Origin: Nocardioides oceani
GTDB taxonomy: Bacteria > Actinomycetota > Actinomycetes > Propionibacteriales > Nocardioidaceae
Assembly (NCBI RefSeq): GCF_030412965.1
Contig: NZ_JAUHJQ010000001.1
Location: 832,060 to 896,059, forward strand
DNA: 64,000 nucleotides
Direction of reading: 5' to 3'
Position numbers and translations under genes: made by a program. This document shows positions 1 to 7,722 of the stretch, piece after piece. The notes under the pieces are model-generated. The model searched no databases and had not been told where the DNA came from. It saw only the letters and a program-made list of their open reading frames with translations. Positions within the stretch are counted from its first letter, which is position 1, and the number at the start of each line of letters is the position of its first letter.

Positions 1-1461
1 GACGACTGGGCGGTCCAGCTCGACCACGACGGGGGCTGGCGGCCCGGCGAGCCGCCAGCCGTCGGCCTGGAACGGGTGCGGGTCCCCGCCGACGCCCGGG
101 GAGAGCAGGAACGCCGAGGTCCACGCCGCGAACAGCCGGGCCTCGTCGTCGCCGGGAGCCGGGACCTCGTGACGGTCCAGCCAGGCGGTGTCGATCGTGG
201 CGTCGCGGAAGTCCTCGCCCGCCACCAGCGCGCGGAGGAAGCCGGTGTTGGTGGTCAGCCCGGTCACCGCGGTCTCGTCGAGCGCGCGCAGCAGCGCCAG
301 CCGCGCGGACTCGCGGTCGGGCCCGTGGGCGATGACCTTGCCGAGCATGGGGTCGTACGCCGTCGAGACGACCTGCCCGCTCTCCAGCGCGTGGTCGACG
401 CGGATGCCCGGGCCGGTCGGCCACCGGACGATGTCGGCACGGCCGGCCTGGGGCAGGAAGCCGCCGAACGCGTCCTCGGCGTACACCCGGGCCTCGATGG
501 CGTGGCCGGACGCCGCGAACGGGCCGAGCCCGTCGAGGCGGCCACCTGCCGCGACGAGCAGCTGCAGCTCCACCAGGTCGACGCCGTGCACGAGCTCCGT
601 GACGGGGTGCTCCACCTGGAGCCGGGTGTTCATCTCGAGGAACCAGAACTCGCCGGTGTCGGCGTCGAGCAGCAGCTCGACGGTGCCGGCGCCGACGTAC
701 CCCACCTGGGTCGTCAGCGCGACCGCGGCGGCCGCGACCTCCGCCCGCGTGGTCTCGTCGAGGGTGGGGGCGGGCGCCTCCTCGAGCACCTTCTGGTGCC
801 GGCGCTGGGTCGAGCAGTCCCGCTCGCCGAAGGACAGCACGGTGCCGTGGGTGTCGCCGACGACCTGCACCTCGATGTGGCGGCCGCGCTCGACGTACCG
901 CTCGACCAACAGGGTGTCGTCGCCGAACGCGCTCGCCGCCTCCCGCGCCGCGGCGGCCCGGGCCTCGGGCAGCTCCGAGGCCGAGCGGACCACGCGCATG
1001 CCCTTGCCGCCGCCTCCGGCCGCGGCCTTGACCAGGACGGGGTAGGCGAGGGTGGCGGGGTCTGCCTCGAGGGAGTACGACGGCACGACCGGCACGCCCG
1101 CGGCCACCGCGACGTCGCGGGCCAGGTCCTTGCGGCCCATCTGCTCCATGACCCGGGCGCTCGGGCCGACCAGGGCGATCCCGGCCGCCTCGAGGGCGGC
1201 CGCGAAGGCGGACCGCTCGGAGAGGAAGCCGTAGCCGGGGTGGACCGCGTCCGCGCCGGCCGCGACAGCGGCCGCGACGACCGCGTCGACGTCGAGGTAG
1301 CTGCCCACGCGGACCGCGTCGTCGGCCGCACGCACGTGCGGCGCGGTGGCGTCGAGGTCGGTGTGGATCGCCACCGTGCGGATGCCGAGGCGGGCCGCGG
1401 TCCGGAAGACGCGCAGCGCGATCTCGCCGCGGTTGGCGACGAGCAGGGTGCGGATGTCCAT
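1..1461 (-). CDS. Acyl-CoA carboxylase alpha subunit (biotin carboxylase), probably methylcrotonyl-CoA type; C-terminus cut by window edge
   Basis: The frame is open from the ATG at 1461-1459 to the window edge (487 codons), so the gene runs off the left side. Subunits of this type carboxylate biotin with ATP and bicarbonate and usually carry a C-terminal biotinyl domain; here that part lies outside the window. Visible are the N-terminal LLVANRGEIA motif (residues 6-15), the ATP-grasp loop KAAAGGGGKGM (145-155), ERDCSTQRRHQK (213-224) and FLEMNTRLQVEHPVTE (274-289), all hallmarks of biotin carboxylase. It starts 5 nt after the stop of the carboxyltransferase gene, so the two form one operon. 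The partner looks methylcrotonyl-CoA specific, which suggests leucine or isovalerate breakdown; propionyl- or geranyl-CoA use cannot be excluded from this subunit alone. Confidence 0.93.
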   Translation of the reverse strand, partial: MDIRTLLVANRGEIALRVFRTAARLGIRTVAIHTDLDATAPHVRAADDAVRVGSYLDVDAVVAAAVAAGADAVHPGYGFLSERSAFAAALEAAGIALVGPSARVMEQMGRKDLARDVAVAAGVPVVPSYSLEADPATLAYPVLVKAAAGGGGKGMRVVRSASELPEARAAAAREAASAFGDDTLLVERYVERGRHIEVQVVGDTHGTVLSFGERDCSTQRRHQKVLEEAPAPTLDETTRAEVAAAAVALTTQVGYVGAGTVELLLDADTGEFWFLEMNTRLQVEHPVTELVHGVDLVELQLLVAAGGRLDGLGPFAASGHAIEARVYAEDAFGGFLPQAGRADIVRWPTGPGIRVDHALESGQVVSTAYDPMLGKVIAHGPDRESARLALLRALDETAVTGLTTNTGFLRALVAGEDFRDATIDTAWLDRHEVPAPGDDEARLFAAWTSAFLLSPGVGGDPHPFQADGWRLAGPPAPVVVELDRPVV

Positions 1462-1466
1462 CGCGT

Positions 1467-3017
1467 TCACATCCTGAAGATGCCGTAGGAGGGCGCCGGG
1501 ATCGGGGCGTGCGCGGCGGCCGCGAGGCCCATGCCGAGCACCCGGCGGGTGTCGACCGGGTCGATGACGCCGTCGTCCCAGAGGCGGGCGGTGGCGTAGT
1601 AGGGCGAGCCCTGGGTCTCGTACTGCTCGCGGATCGGCGCCTTGAAGTCGTCGTCCTCCGGCCTCCCGGCGACCGTGGCCAGCACCGACGCGGCCTGCTC
1701 GCCGCCCATGACCGAGATCCGCGCGTTGGGCCACATCCACAGGAACCGCGGGTCGTAGGCCCGCCCGCACATGCCGTAGTTGCCGGCGCCGAAGGAGCCG
1801 CCGATGACGACGGTGAGCTTCGGGACGACCGAGCACGCGACCGCGGTGACGAGCTTGGCGCCGTCGCGGGCGATCCCCTTGTTCTCGTACTCCCGGCCCA
1901 CCATGAAGCCGGAGATGTTCTGCAGGAACACCAGCGGGATCCCGCGCTGGTTGCACAGCTCGATGAAGTGCGCGCCCTTGAGCGCCGACTCGCCGAAGAG
2001 GATGCCGTTGTTCGCGACGATCCCCACCGGGTGGCCCCAGACGTGCGCGAACCCGGTCACCAGCGTCTCGCCGTAGAGCTTCTTGAACTCCTGGAACCGG
2101 CTGCCGTCGACGACCCGCCGGATCACCTCGCGGACGTCGTACGGCGTGCGGGTGTCGGCCGGCACGACGTCGTACAGCGTCTCGGGGTCCTCCAGCGGCT
2201 CCTCGACCTCGCGCACCTGCCACGGCGCGGACCCGTCGCCCCGGTGCGGGGGCCGCTCGAAGGTCGCGACGATCGAGCGGACGATCGCGAGCGCGTGGGC
2301 GTCGTCCTCGGCGAGGTGGTCGACGACGCCGGAGGTGCGCGCGTGGACCTCGCCCCCGCCGAGCTCCTCGGCGGTGACGACCTCGCCGGTCGCGGCCTTC
2401 ACCAGCGGCGGGCCGCCGAGGAAGATCGTGCCCTGCTCCTTGACGATGACGGTCTCGTCCGACATCGCCGGGACGTAGGCGCCGCCGGCGGTGCACGAGC
2501 CCATCACCGAGGCGACCTGCGGGATGCCGCGCGCGGAGAGGTTGGCCTGGTTGAAGAAGATCCGGCCGAAGTGCTCGCGGTCGGGGAAGACCTCGTCCTG
2601 CAGCGGCAGGAACGCCCCGCCGGAGTCGACGAGGTAGACGCACGGCAGGTGGTTGTCGGCTGCGACCTGCTGGGCGCGCAGGTGCTTCTTGACCGTCACC
2701 GGGTAGTAGGTGCCGCCCTTGACCGTGGCGTCGTTGGCGACCACCACGCACTCGCGGCCGCTGACCCGGCCGATGCCGGTGACCACGCCCGCCGAGGGGA
2801 CGGGCGTCTCGCCGGGCGCGCCGTACATCCCGGTCGCCGCGAGCGGGCTCAGCTCGAGGAACGCGCTGCCGGGGTCGAGCAGGCGGTCGACCCGGTCGCG
2901 CACCAGCATCTTGCCGCGGGCGGTGTGCTTGTCGCGGGCCGCCTGCGAGCCGCCGAGCCGGGCGGTCGCGAGGCGCTCGCGGAGGTCCGCGACGAGCGAT
3001 CTCAGGTCCTGGGTCAC
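1467..3017 (-). CDS. Acyl-CoA carboxylase beta (carboxyltransferase), methylcrotonyl-CoA carboxylase type
   Basis: This 516-residue protein is a full-length carboxyltransferase subunit, which moves CO2 from biotin to an acyl-CoA. The first crotonase-like half has [16 protein letters not shown] (173-188) and [14 protein letters not shown] (199-212); the second half has [18 protein letters not shown] near residue 405. The [13 protein letters not shown] and [14 protein letters not shown] signatures favour the methylcrotonyl-CoA family over propionyl-CoA carboxylases, so the likely product is 3-methylglutaconyl-CoA in leucine catabolism. The start is GTG, placed because a TAACCT -10 hexamer (3029-3024) lies 6 nt upstream, which implies a leaderless mRNA. 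The same stretch contains an 18-bp palindrome (3025-3042) shared with the tetR gene at 5733, so repression by that regulator is likely. It heads the operon with the biotin carboxylase gene. Confidence 0.93.
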   Translation of the reverse strand: MTQDLRSLVADLRERLATARLGGSQAARDKHTARGKMLVRDRVDRLLDPGSAFLELSPLAATGMYGAPGETPVPSAGVVTGIGRVSGRECVVVANDATVKGGTYYPVTVKKHLRAQQVAADNHLPCVYLVDSGGAFLPLQDEVFPDREHFGRIFFNQANLSARGIPQVASVMGSCTAGGAYVPAMSDETVIVKEQGTIFLGGPPLVKAATGEVVTAEELGGGEVHARTSGVVDHLAEDDAHALAIVRSIVATFERPPHRGDGSAPWQVREVEEPLEDPETLYDVVPADTRTPYDVREVIRRVVDGSRFQEFKKLYGETLVTGFAHVWGHPVGIVANNGILFGESALKGAHFIELCNQRGIPLVFLQNISGFMVGREYENKGIARDGAKLVTAVACSVVPKLTVVIGGSFGAGNYGMCGRAYDPRFLWMWPNARISVMGGEQAASVLATVAGRPEDDDFKAPIREQYETQGSPYYATARLWDDGVIDPVDTRRVLGMGLAAAAHAPIPAPSYGIFRM

Positions 3018-3024
3018 CCCCGCA

Positions 3025-3042
3025 GGTTAGCGATCGTTAACC
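3025..3042. promoter_or_regulatory. Operator palindrome overlapping the leaderless mcc promoter (site 1)
   Basis: The 18-mer GGTTAGCGATCGTTAACC pairs with itself at 8 of 9 positions. It overlaps the -10 hexamer TAACCT (minus strand, 3029-3024), which sits 6 nt before the GTG of the carboxylase beta gene. The reverse complement of the site in front of the tetR gene at 5733 matches it at 15 of 18 bases, differing only in the central three. A repressor bound here would block RNA polymerase directly. That the ligand-binding protein is the TetR product encoded at 5733 is inferred from the shared site. Confidence 0.72.
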
Positions 3043-3084
3043 GGTAGCGTCGAGCGCCCGGGCGCGTCCGGTCCGCGGACGCGC

Positions 3085-3114
3085 ATTGTCCACTGGATCA
3101 GTCGACAATACGCT
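3085..3114 (+). promoter_or_regulatory. metY promoter with an embedded 25-bp inverted repeat
   Basis: Positions 3085-3109 form an inverted repeat with 11-bp arms (10 of 11 paired) around the spacer GAT. The left arm is ATTGTCCACTG and the right arm CAGTCGACAAT. A candidate -35 TTGTCC (3086-3091) and -10 TACGCT (3109-3114) lie 17 nt apart and enclose the palindrome, so it would act as an operator. A strong ribosome-binding site AGGAGG (3136-3141) follows 6 nt before the GTG. Methionine or sulfur control is plausible from the gene, but the binding protein is unknown. Confidence 0.6.
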
Positions 3115-3147
3115 GACCCGCGCCCGACCCCACCCAGGAGGAACACC

Positions 3148-4434
3148 GTGCCGCACAGCCCCGAGACCCTCGCCGTCCACGCCGGCCAGGAGCAGGCCGA
3201 CCCGGCGACCAACGCGCGCGCCGTCCCGATCTACCAGACGACGTCCTACGTCTTCAACGACACCGAGCACGCCGCGAACCTGTTCGCGCTGGCCGAGCCC
3301 GGCAACATCTACACGCGGATCATGAACCCGACCCAGTCGGTCTTCGAGGACCGGGTCAACCAGCTCGAGGGCGGTGTCGGCGCGCTCGCCACGGCCAGCG
3401 GCTCGGCGGCCACGACGTACGCCGTGCTGAACCTCTGCTACGCCGGCGACAACATCGTGGCGCTGTCCACGCTCTACGGCGGCACCTACGCGCTGTTCGC
3501 CCACACGCTGCCGCAGTTCGGCATCGAGGTCCGCTTCGTCGACCCCGAGAAGCCCGAGGAGCTCGCGCAGCACGTCGACGAGAAGACCAAGATGGTCTTC
3601 GGCGAGACCATCGGCAACCCGCGGATCAACGTCATCGACATTCCCGCCTGGTCCGAGGCCGCCCACGCCCAGGGCCTGCCGCTGGTCATCGACAACACGA
3701 CCCCCTCGCCCTACCTCGTGCGGGCGATCGAGCAGGGCGCGGACGTCGTCGTGCACGCCGCGACCAAGTACATCGGCGGCCACGGCACCTCCATCGGCGG
3801 CGTGATCGTCGACTCCGGGAAGTTCGACTGGGCCGCGCACTCCGAGCGGTTCCCCGGCCTGACCAAGCCCGACCCGGCCTACCACGGCGCGGTCTGGACC
3901 GAGGCGGCCGGCCCGGCGGCGTACATCATCCGGGCGCGCACGGTGCTGCTGCGCAACACCGGCGCGGCCATCACGCCGATGAACTCCTGGCTGTTCCTCC
4001 AGGGCCTGGAGACCCTGCACCTGCGCATGGAGCGGCACAGCGAGAACGCGCTGGCGGTCGCCCGCTACCTCGAGGGGCACGACGCGGTGTCGTGGGTGAG
4101 CTACCCCGGCCTGGAGTCCAGCGCCTACAAGGAGGTCGCGGACCGGACGTTCACCGGCAAGGGGTACGGCGGCCTGGTGAGCTTCGGCCTCAAGGCCGGG
4201 CGCGACGGCGGCCGCACGTTCATCGAGTCGCTGCAGCTGTTCAGCCACCTGGCCAACATCGGCGACGCGAAGTCGCTGGCGATCCACAACGCCACGACGA
4301 CCCACTCCCAGCTCACGCCCGACGAGCTCGTCGCCGCCGGGGTGCCCGAGGACATGGTGCGGCTCTCGATCGGCATCGAGCACGTCGACGACATCATCGC
4401 CGACCTCGAGCAGGCGCTGACCGCGACCAAGTGA
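3148..4434 (+). CDS. metY: O-acetylhomoserine sulfhydrylase (O-acetylhomoserine aminocarboxypropyltransferase)
   Basis: This 428-residue PLP enzyme of the Cys/Met metabolism fold type I family makes homocysteine from O-acetylhomoserine and sulfide in the cytoplasm. The PLP lysine is K207 in HAATKYIGGHG; the N-terminal ETLAVHAGQ, the YTRIMNPT loop (55-62) and GSAATTYA are typical. Length matches MetY (about 430) rather than the shorter cystathionine gamma-synthases (about 380-400). The GTG start is set by an AGGAGG 6 nt upstream. metX follows after only 7 nt and makes the substrate, so the pair is one operon for methionine synthesis by direct sulfhydrylation. A palindrome within the promoter suggests repression. 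No SAM-type riboswitch is visible in the short leader. Confidence 0.95.
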   Translation: MPHSPETLAVHAGQEQADPATNARAVPIYQTTSYVFNDTEHAANLFALAEPGNIYTRIMNPTQSVFEDRVNQLEGGVGALATASGSAATTYAVLNLCYAGDNIVALSTLYGGTYALFAHTLPQFGIEVRFVDPEKPEELAQHVDEKTKMVFGETIGNPRINVIDIPAWSEAAHAQGLPLVIDNTTPSPYLVRAIEQGADVVVHAATKYIGGHGTSIGGVIVDSGKFDWAAHSERFPGLTKPDPAYHGAVWTEAAGPAAYIIRARTVLLRNTGAAITPMNSWLFLQGLETLHLRMERHSENALAVARYLEGHDAVSWVSYPGLESSAYKEVADRTFTGKGYGGLVSFGLKAGRDGGRTFIESLQLFSHLANIGDAKSLAIHNATTTHSQLTPDELVAAGVPEDMVRLSIGIEHVDDIIADLEQALTATK

Positions 4435-4441
4435 CGCACCC

Positions 4442-5554
4442 GTGACCGGCCCGCTCGGGCACGTCGAGACCCAGCGGGTCGTCCTCGCGACCGGGGACGA
4501 CCCGCTGGTCCTGCGTGGCGGCGGCCGGCTCGACCACGTCGAGGTCGCCTACGAGACGTACGGCGAGCTCTCGGCCGAGTGCGACAACGCGGTCTTCGTC
4601 TGCCACGCCCTCACCGGCGACGCCCACGCCGCCGGCCTGCACCTCGGTGCGAAGAAGCGCGGCTGGTGGGACAACCTGATCGGCCCCGGCAAGCCGGTCG
4701 ACACCGACCGGTTCTTCGTGGTCTCGGCCAACCTGCTCGGCGGCTGCTCGGGCACCACCGGGCCGCTGTCGACGGACCCGGCCACCGGCGCGGCGTACGG
4801 CCTGGACTTCCCGCTGCTCCACATGAGCGACCTCGTCGCCGTGCACCGGCGGCTGCTCGCGTCCCTCGGCGTCACCCGGCTGCACGCGGCCGTCGGCGGC
4901 TCGCTCGGCGGGATGCAGGTGCTGCAGTGGGTCGTCGACGCACCCTCCGAGATCGACCGGGCCGTCGTCGTGGCGGCGTCCTCGCGGCTGACGCCGGAGA
5001 ACATCGCGTTCTCCTCCGTCGCGCGCGAGGCGATCATGAGCGACCCGGACTTCCACGACGGGCGGTACGCCGAGAAGGGCGTGCAGCCGCGGCTGGGCCA
5101 GAAGGTCGCGCGGATGATGGCCCACATCACCTACGTCTCCGCGGCGTCCCTCGAGGCGAAGTTCGGCCACCGCCGCACCAGCACCGGCGACGACTGGCGG
5201 ATGGGACCCGACTTCGAGGTCGAGCACTACCTCCAGCACCAGGGCGAGACGTTCCTCGACCGGTTCGACGCTCTGTCCTACCTCTACCTCACCCGGCTGC
5301 TCGACTACTTCGACCCCTTCGCCGACCCCTGGACCGCCGAGCGGCTGCGCTCCACCGCCACCCGCTTCCAGGTCACCTCCTTCGACTCCGACTGGCGCTT
5401 CGACACCGCCCAGTCCGAGCGGATGGCCCGCGAGCTGGCCGCCTGCGGCGTCGACGTCGACCTCGCCGAGCTCCCCTCGCCCTGGGGGCACGACTCGTTC
5501 CTCCTCGAGCCGCCCGGCTACCACGAGCGGCTGCGGGCGTTCCTGGTCGACTGA
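4442..5554 (+). CDS. metX: Homoserine O-acetyltransferase
   Basis: This 370-residue alpha/beta-hydrolase-fold enzyme acetylates homoserine with acetyl-CoA, giving the substrate for MetY. The nucleophile is S154 in GGSLGGMQ, and the triad is completed by D317 (SFDSDWRF) and H350 (WGHDSFL). Oxyanion-hole and substrate motifs CHALTGDAH (54-62) and NLLGGCSGTTGP (97-108) are present. The start is GTG 7 nt after the metY stop, with no clear ribosome-binding site, so translational coupling to metY is likely. Succinyl- rather than acetyl-CoA preference occurs in some MetX homologues and cannot be settled by eye. The gene is followed by a palindromic repeat element that could also end the transcript. 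Confidence 0.94.
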   Translation: MTGPLGHVETQRVVLATGDDPLVLRGGGRLDHVEVAYETYGELSAECDNAVFVCHALTGDAHAAGLHLGAKKRGWWDNLIGPGKPVDTDRFFVVSANLLGGCSGTTGPLSTDPATGAAYGLDFPLLHMSDLVAVHRRLLASLGVTRLHAAVGGSLGGMQVLQWVVDAPSEIDRAVVVAASSRLTPENIAFSSVAREAIMSDPDFHDGRYAEKGVQPRLGQKVARMMAHITYVSAASLEAKFGHRRTSTGDDWRMGPDFEVEHYLQHQGETFLDRFDALSYLYLTRLLDYFDPFADPWTAERLRSTATRFQVTSFDSDWRFDTAQSERMARELAACGVDVDLAELPSPWGHDSFLLEPPGYHERLRAFLVD

Positions 5555-5579
5555 GGCTGTTCCTCGGCGGGCCGGAGGG

Positions 5580-5690
5580 AAAGGCCGCGGAGTGCCAACA
5601 TCCCAAGTGAACCTGGGATGTTGGAGGTTCTCGGCCATCGCGATGGCCGCGAAGCCTCAAGGTCCCAAGTGAACTTGGGACGTTGAGCCC
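5580..5690. repeat. Dispersed palindromic intergenic repeat, family 1, copy A
   Basis: Between metX and the tetR gene lie three palindromes in a row. The first (5595-5624) has arms CCAACATCCCA and TGGGATGTTGG. The second is the perfect 16-mer GGCCATCGCGATGGCC (5633-5648). The third (5656-5687) pairs 14 of 15 positions around a 2-nt loop, with the core TCCCAAGT/ACTTGGGA. The module GGAAAGGCCGCG (5579-5590) borders it. The same palindromes and border recur at 45787-45871, 40 kb away, in a partly rearranged order. It encodes nothing convincing and may also work as a terminator for metYX. Confidence 0.8.
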
Positions 5691-5707
5691 GCGGTACGCC
5701 TGCCCCC

Positions 5708-5726
5708 GGTTAACAGCCGCTAACCT
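5708..5726. promoter_or_regulatory. Operator palindrome and leaderless promoter of the tetR gene (site 2)
   Basis: GGTTAACAGCCGCTAACC (5708-5725) has 7 of 9 positions paired. Its reverse complement equals site 1 at the carboxylase promoter in 15 of 18 bases. The -10 hexamer TAACCT (5721-5726) ends 6 nt before the GTG at 5733, the same geometry as at the carboxylase gene. This suggests that the TetR protein represses both its own gene and the carboxylase operon. Confidence 0.7.
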
Positions 5727-5732
5727 GCCCCG

Positions 5733-6302
5733 GTGAGCCGCCGCACCCAGATCCTGGCGACCGCGGCCGAGCTGTTCGCGGCGCGGGGGTTCCACGGGGT
5801 GTCCGTGGCCGACCTGGGGGCGGCGTGCGGGATCAGCGGGCCGGCGCTCTACAAGCACTTCCCGTCCAAGGACGCGATGCTCGCCGAGATGCTCGTCTCG
5901 ATCAGCGAGGAGCTGCTCGCGGTCGGCCGGGCGCGGGTGGAGGAGGCCGCGGACCCGGCGGCGGCGCTGGCGGCGCTGGTGGACTGGCACGCGTCGTTCG
6001 CGCTGGGCCAGCGGGCGCTCATCGTGGTGCAGGACCGTGACTGGGAGTCGCTGCCGGCGACCGCCCGGGAGCGGGTGCGCGCCCTGCAGCGGGCGTACGT
6101 CGACCTGTGGGCCGACCAGCTGCGGCTGGTGCACGACGGGTTGGAGCCGGACCGCGCGCGGGCGATGGCGCACGCGGCGTTCGGGCTGCTCAACTCCACG
6201 CCACACAGCGGCCTGCTCCCCGACGACCCGATGCACGCGCTGCTGGCCGACATGGCCCTGGCCGCGCTCGGGGTGGCGCCGCGGACCGGGCCGGCCACCT
6301 AG
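5733..6302 (+). CDS. TetR family transcriptional repressor, probable regulator of the carboxylase operon
   Basis: This 189-residue protein has a TetR N-terminal helix-turn-helix (about residues 5-48), with GVSVADLGAACGISGPALYK and the typical HFPSKDAML that follows it. The rest is an alpha-helical ligand domain of normal length. The GTG start is fixed by a TAACCT element 6 nt upstream. Its promoter shares an 18-bp palindrome with the carboxylase beta promoter at 3025-3042, which is good evidence for its target. TetR repressors next to acyl-CoA carboxylase genes are known in actinobacteria (PccD of Saccharopolyspora is one, from memory) and usually sense acyl-CoA thioesters. The metYX genes lie between regulator and target and do not carry this operator. 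Confidence 0.88.
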   Translation: MSRRTQILATAAELFAARGFHGVSVADLGAACGISGPALYKHFPSKDAMLAEMLVSISEELLAVGRARVEEAADPAAALAALVDWHASFALGQRALIVVQDRDWESLPATARERVRALQRAYVDLWADQLRLVHDGLEPDRARAMAHAAFGLLNSTPHSGLLPDDPMHALLADMALAALGVAPRTGPAT

Positions 6303-6311
6303 GCTCGACGG

Positions 6312-7010
6312 GTGCGCAGCCGGCTCGTGGTCCTGGTCCTCGCCGCGGTCCTCGGGGCCGGCGGCGGGGCGACCGCCGCGCTCCTCGACCGGCCGGGGTC
6401 GGGGCCGGCCGCGGCCGACCCGCTGCGGCTGGGCGTCGCCCAGGAGGACCGCGGCTGCACGGGCGAGGCGCTGCTGGTCGTCGCCGTCGGGGACACCCCG
6501 ACCGCCCTGCGCGGGGCGGTGGCCGACCACGGCGAGCAGGTCCGCTACCTGCGCACGGCCGACTCCTGCGCCACCCGCTGGAGCGCCGACGAGGACCGGC
6601 CGACCCCGACGTGGGCGGCGTACCTCGGCCCCTACGCCGACCTCACCGAGCCGTGCGCGGCCCGGATGACGCTCGACCACAAGGGCGACAGCGTCACCGT
6701 GCTCACCGACGGGACGACCGACCTCGTCCGGTGCGTGTGCGTGCTGCCGACCGCCGTCATGCCCGACCTGCACCTCGGGATGCCGGTCGACCCCGAGCTC
6801 GGCATCTGGGTCCGCGCGCTGCAGGGGATGCTCGTCGACATCGACCCCGGGCGGTTCCCCGAGGAGCGCGTCACCGGCCGGTACGACGAGGCGACCGCCG
6901 CGCGGATGGCGCCGCTGCAGGCCTTCCACGACATCGAGCCGGGCAACCCGGTCGACGAGTCGTCGTGGCGCGCGATCCGCGACCGCGCCTGCGGCGGCTA
7001 CGACTTCTGA
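6312..7010 (+). CDS. Secreted protein with C-terminal peptidoglycan-binding-like domain
   Basis: The 232-residue product begins with a signal peptide or membrane anchor (MRSRLVVLVLAAVLGAGGG). The middle part has six cysteines that could form disulfides outside the cell. Residues from about 165 to the end (IWVRALQGML ... VTGRYDEATAARMAPLQAFH) resemble the PG_binding_1 helical fold, in which a Gly-x-(Y/F)-D-x-x-T-x-x-A motif is typical. A cell-wall-associated role is therefore likely, but no enzymatic motif is seen. A TAGGCT -10 (6300-6305) ends 6 nt before the GTG and overlaps the TAG stop of the preceding tetR gene, so the gene probably has its own leaderless promoter. Confidence 0.75.
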   Translation: MRSRLVVLVLAAVLGAGGGATAALLDRPGSGPAAADPLRLGVAQEDRGCTGEALLVVAVGDTPTALRGAVADHGEQVRYLRTADSCATRWSADEDRPTPTWAAYLGPYADLTEPCAARMTLDHKGDSVTVLTDGTTDLVRCVCVLPTAVMPDLHLGMPVDPELGIWVRALQGMLVDIDPGRFPEERVTGRYDEATAARMAPLQAFHDIEPGNPVDESSWRAIRDRACGGYDF

Positions 7011-7015
7011 CCCTG

Positions 7016-7032
7016 CGCCCGGCCGCCGGGCG
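7016..7032. terminator. Short GC hairpin between convergent genes
   Basis: CGCCCGG (7016-7022) pairs with CCGGGCG (7026-7032) across a 3-nt loop. It fills the 24-nt gap between the secreted protein gene and the SWIM gene, which run toward each other. There is no U tract, as is usual in actinobacteria. Confidence 0.5.
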
Positions 7033-7034
7033 AC

Positions 7035-7721
7035 TCAGAGCAGGTGGTCGACCGCGTGCCCCTCGGCGAGCAGGTCGAGCGCCCGGGCGGCGCGGAGCGC
7101 GGCGTCGTACGCCGTGTCGTCGTCGGTGGCGACCGGGTCCTCGACCGGCGCCGGGCCTGCGCGGGCGTGCAGCCGCGCGAGCAGCTCCTCCCGCGGCAGC
7201 CCGCGCAGGTGGAGCAGCACGAACGGGTCGCCCTCCATCAACCAGCCCAGCTGGTGCAGCACGGCGAGGGCGTGCACGCACGGGTCGGTCCAGCCCTCGC
7301 AGGTGCAGGTCGAGCCCAGCTCCCCGCCGTAGGGCAGCAGCTCGACCCCGGCGTCCTCGGCGTGCTCGACCAGGCTGTGCGGCAGGTCCCCGGCCAGGAG
7401 CGCCGCGACCCGGCCGGCCTCGGCCGCCACGGTCTCCACGAAGGTCTCCGTGCCCGCGGCGTCCAGCACCGGGATCGTCCCCGACGTGGTCCAGAGCCCG
7501 CCGTCGTCCTCGACCGCGGCGACGAACGACCCCGCGTCGACGATGATCCCGCCGATCCGGCCGGACCGGGCCAGGCGCCGGGCGGCCACCAGGTCGGCCT
7601 CGTCGTACGCCGCCTCCTCGACCGCCCGCGACCAGGCGCGCGCCCACCAGCTGGCCGACCGCGCGCCCCCGCGCCGCGGCGGCACGCGCGGGTGCACCAC
7701 CCGGGTGCCCGGCCCGGCCAC
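7035..7721 (-). CDS. SWIM zinc-finger protein, partner of the SNF2 ATPase
   Basis: This 228-residue protein contains the SWIM signature C-x-C-x6-C-x-H as CTCEGWTDPCVH, a zinc-binding motif for DNA or protein contact. The flanking sequence (WWARAWSRAVEEAAYDE near the N-terminus) is typical of SWIM proteins encoded beside bacterial SNF2 genes. The GTG at 7721 is chosen because GGAGG lies 6 nt upstream inside the end of the SNF2 gene, and only 1 nt separates it from that gene's stop. Longer upstream readings would overlap SNF2 coding sequence. The tight coupling suggests the two proteins work as one complex in chromosome remodelling or repair; the substrate is unknown. Confidence 0.85.
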   Translation of the reverse strand: MAGPGTRVVHPRVPPRRGGARSASWWARAWSRAVEEAAYDEADLVAARRLARSGRIGGIIVDAGSFVAAVEDDGGLWTTSGTIPVLDAAGTETFVETVAAEAGRVAALLAGDLPHSLVEHAEDAGVELLPYGGELGSTCTCEGWTDPCVHALAVLHQLGWLMEGDPFVLLHLRGLPREELLARLHARAGPAPVEDPVATDDDTAYDAALRAARALDLLAEGHAVDHLL

Positions 7722-7722
7722 C

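Noticed and set aside
3018..3147. SAM riboswitch before metY
   Set aside because: The gap is only 130 nt, half of it taken by two operators, and no conserved riboswitch core is recognisable.
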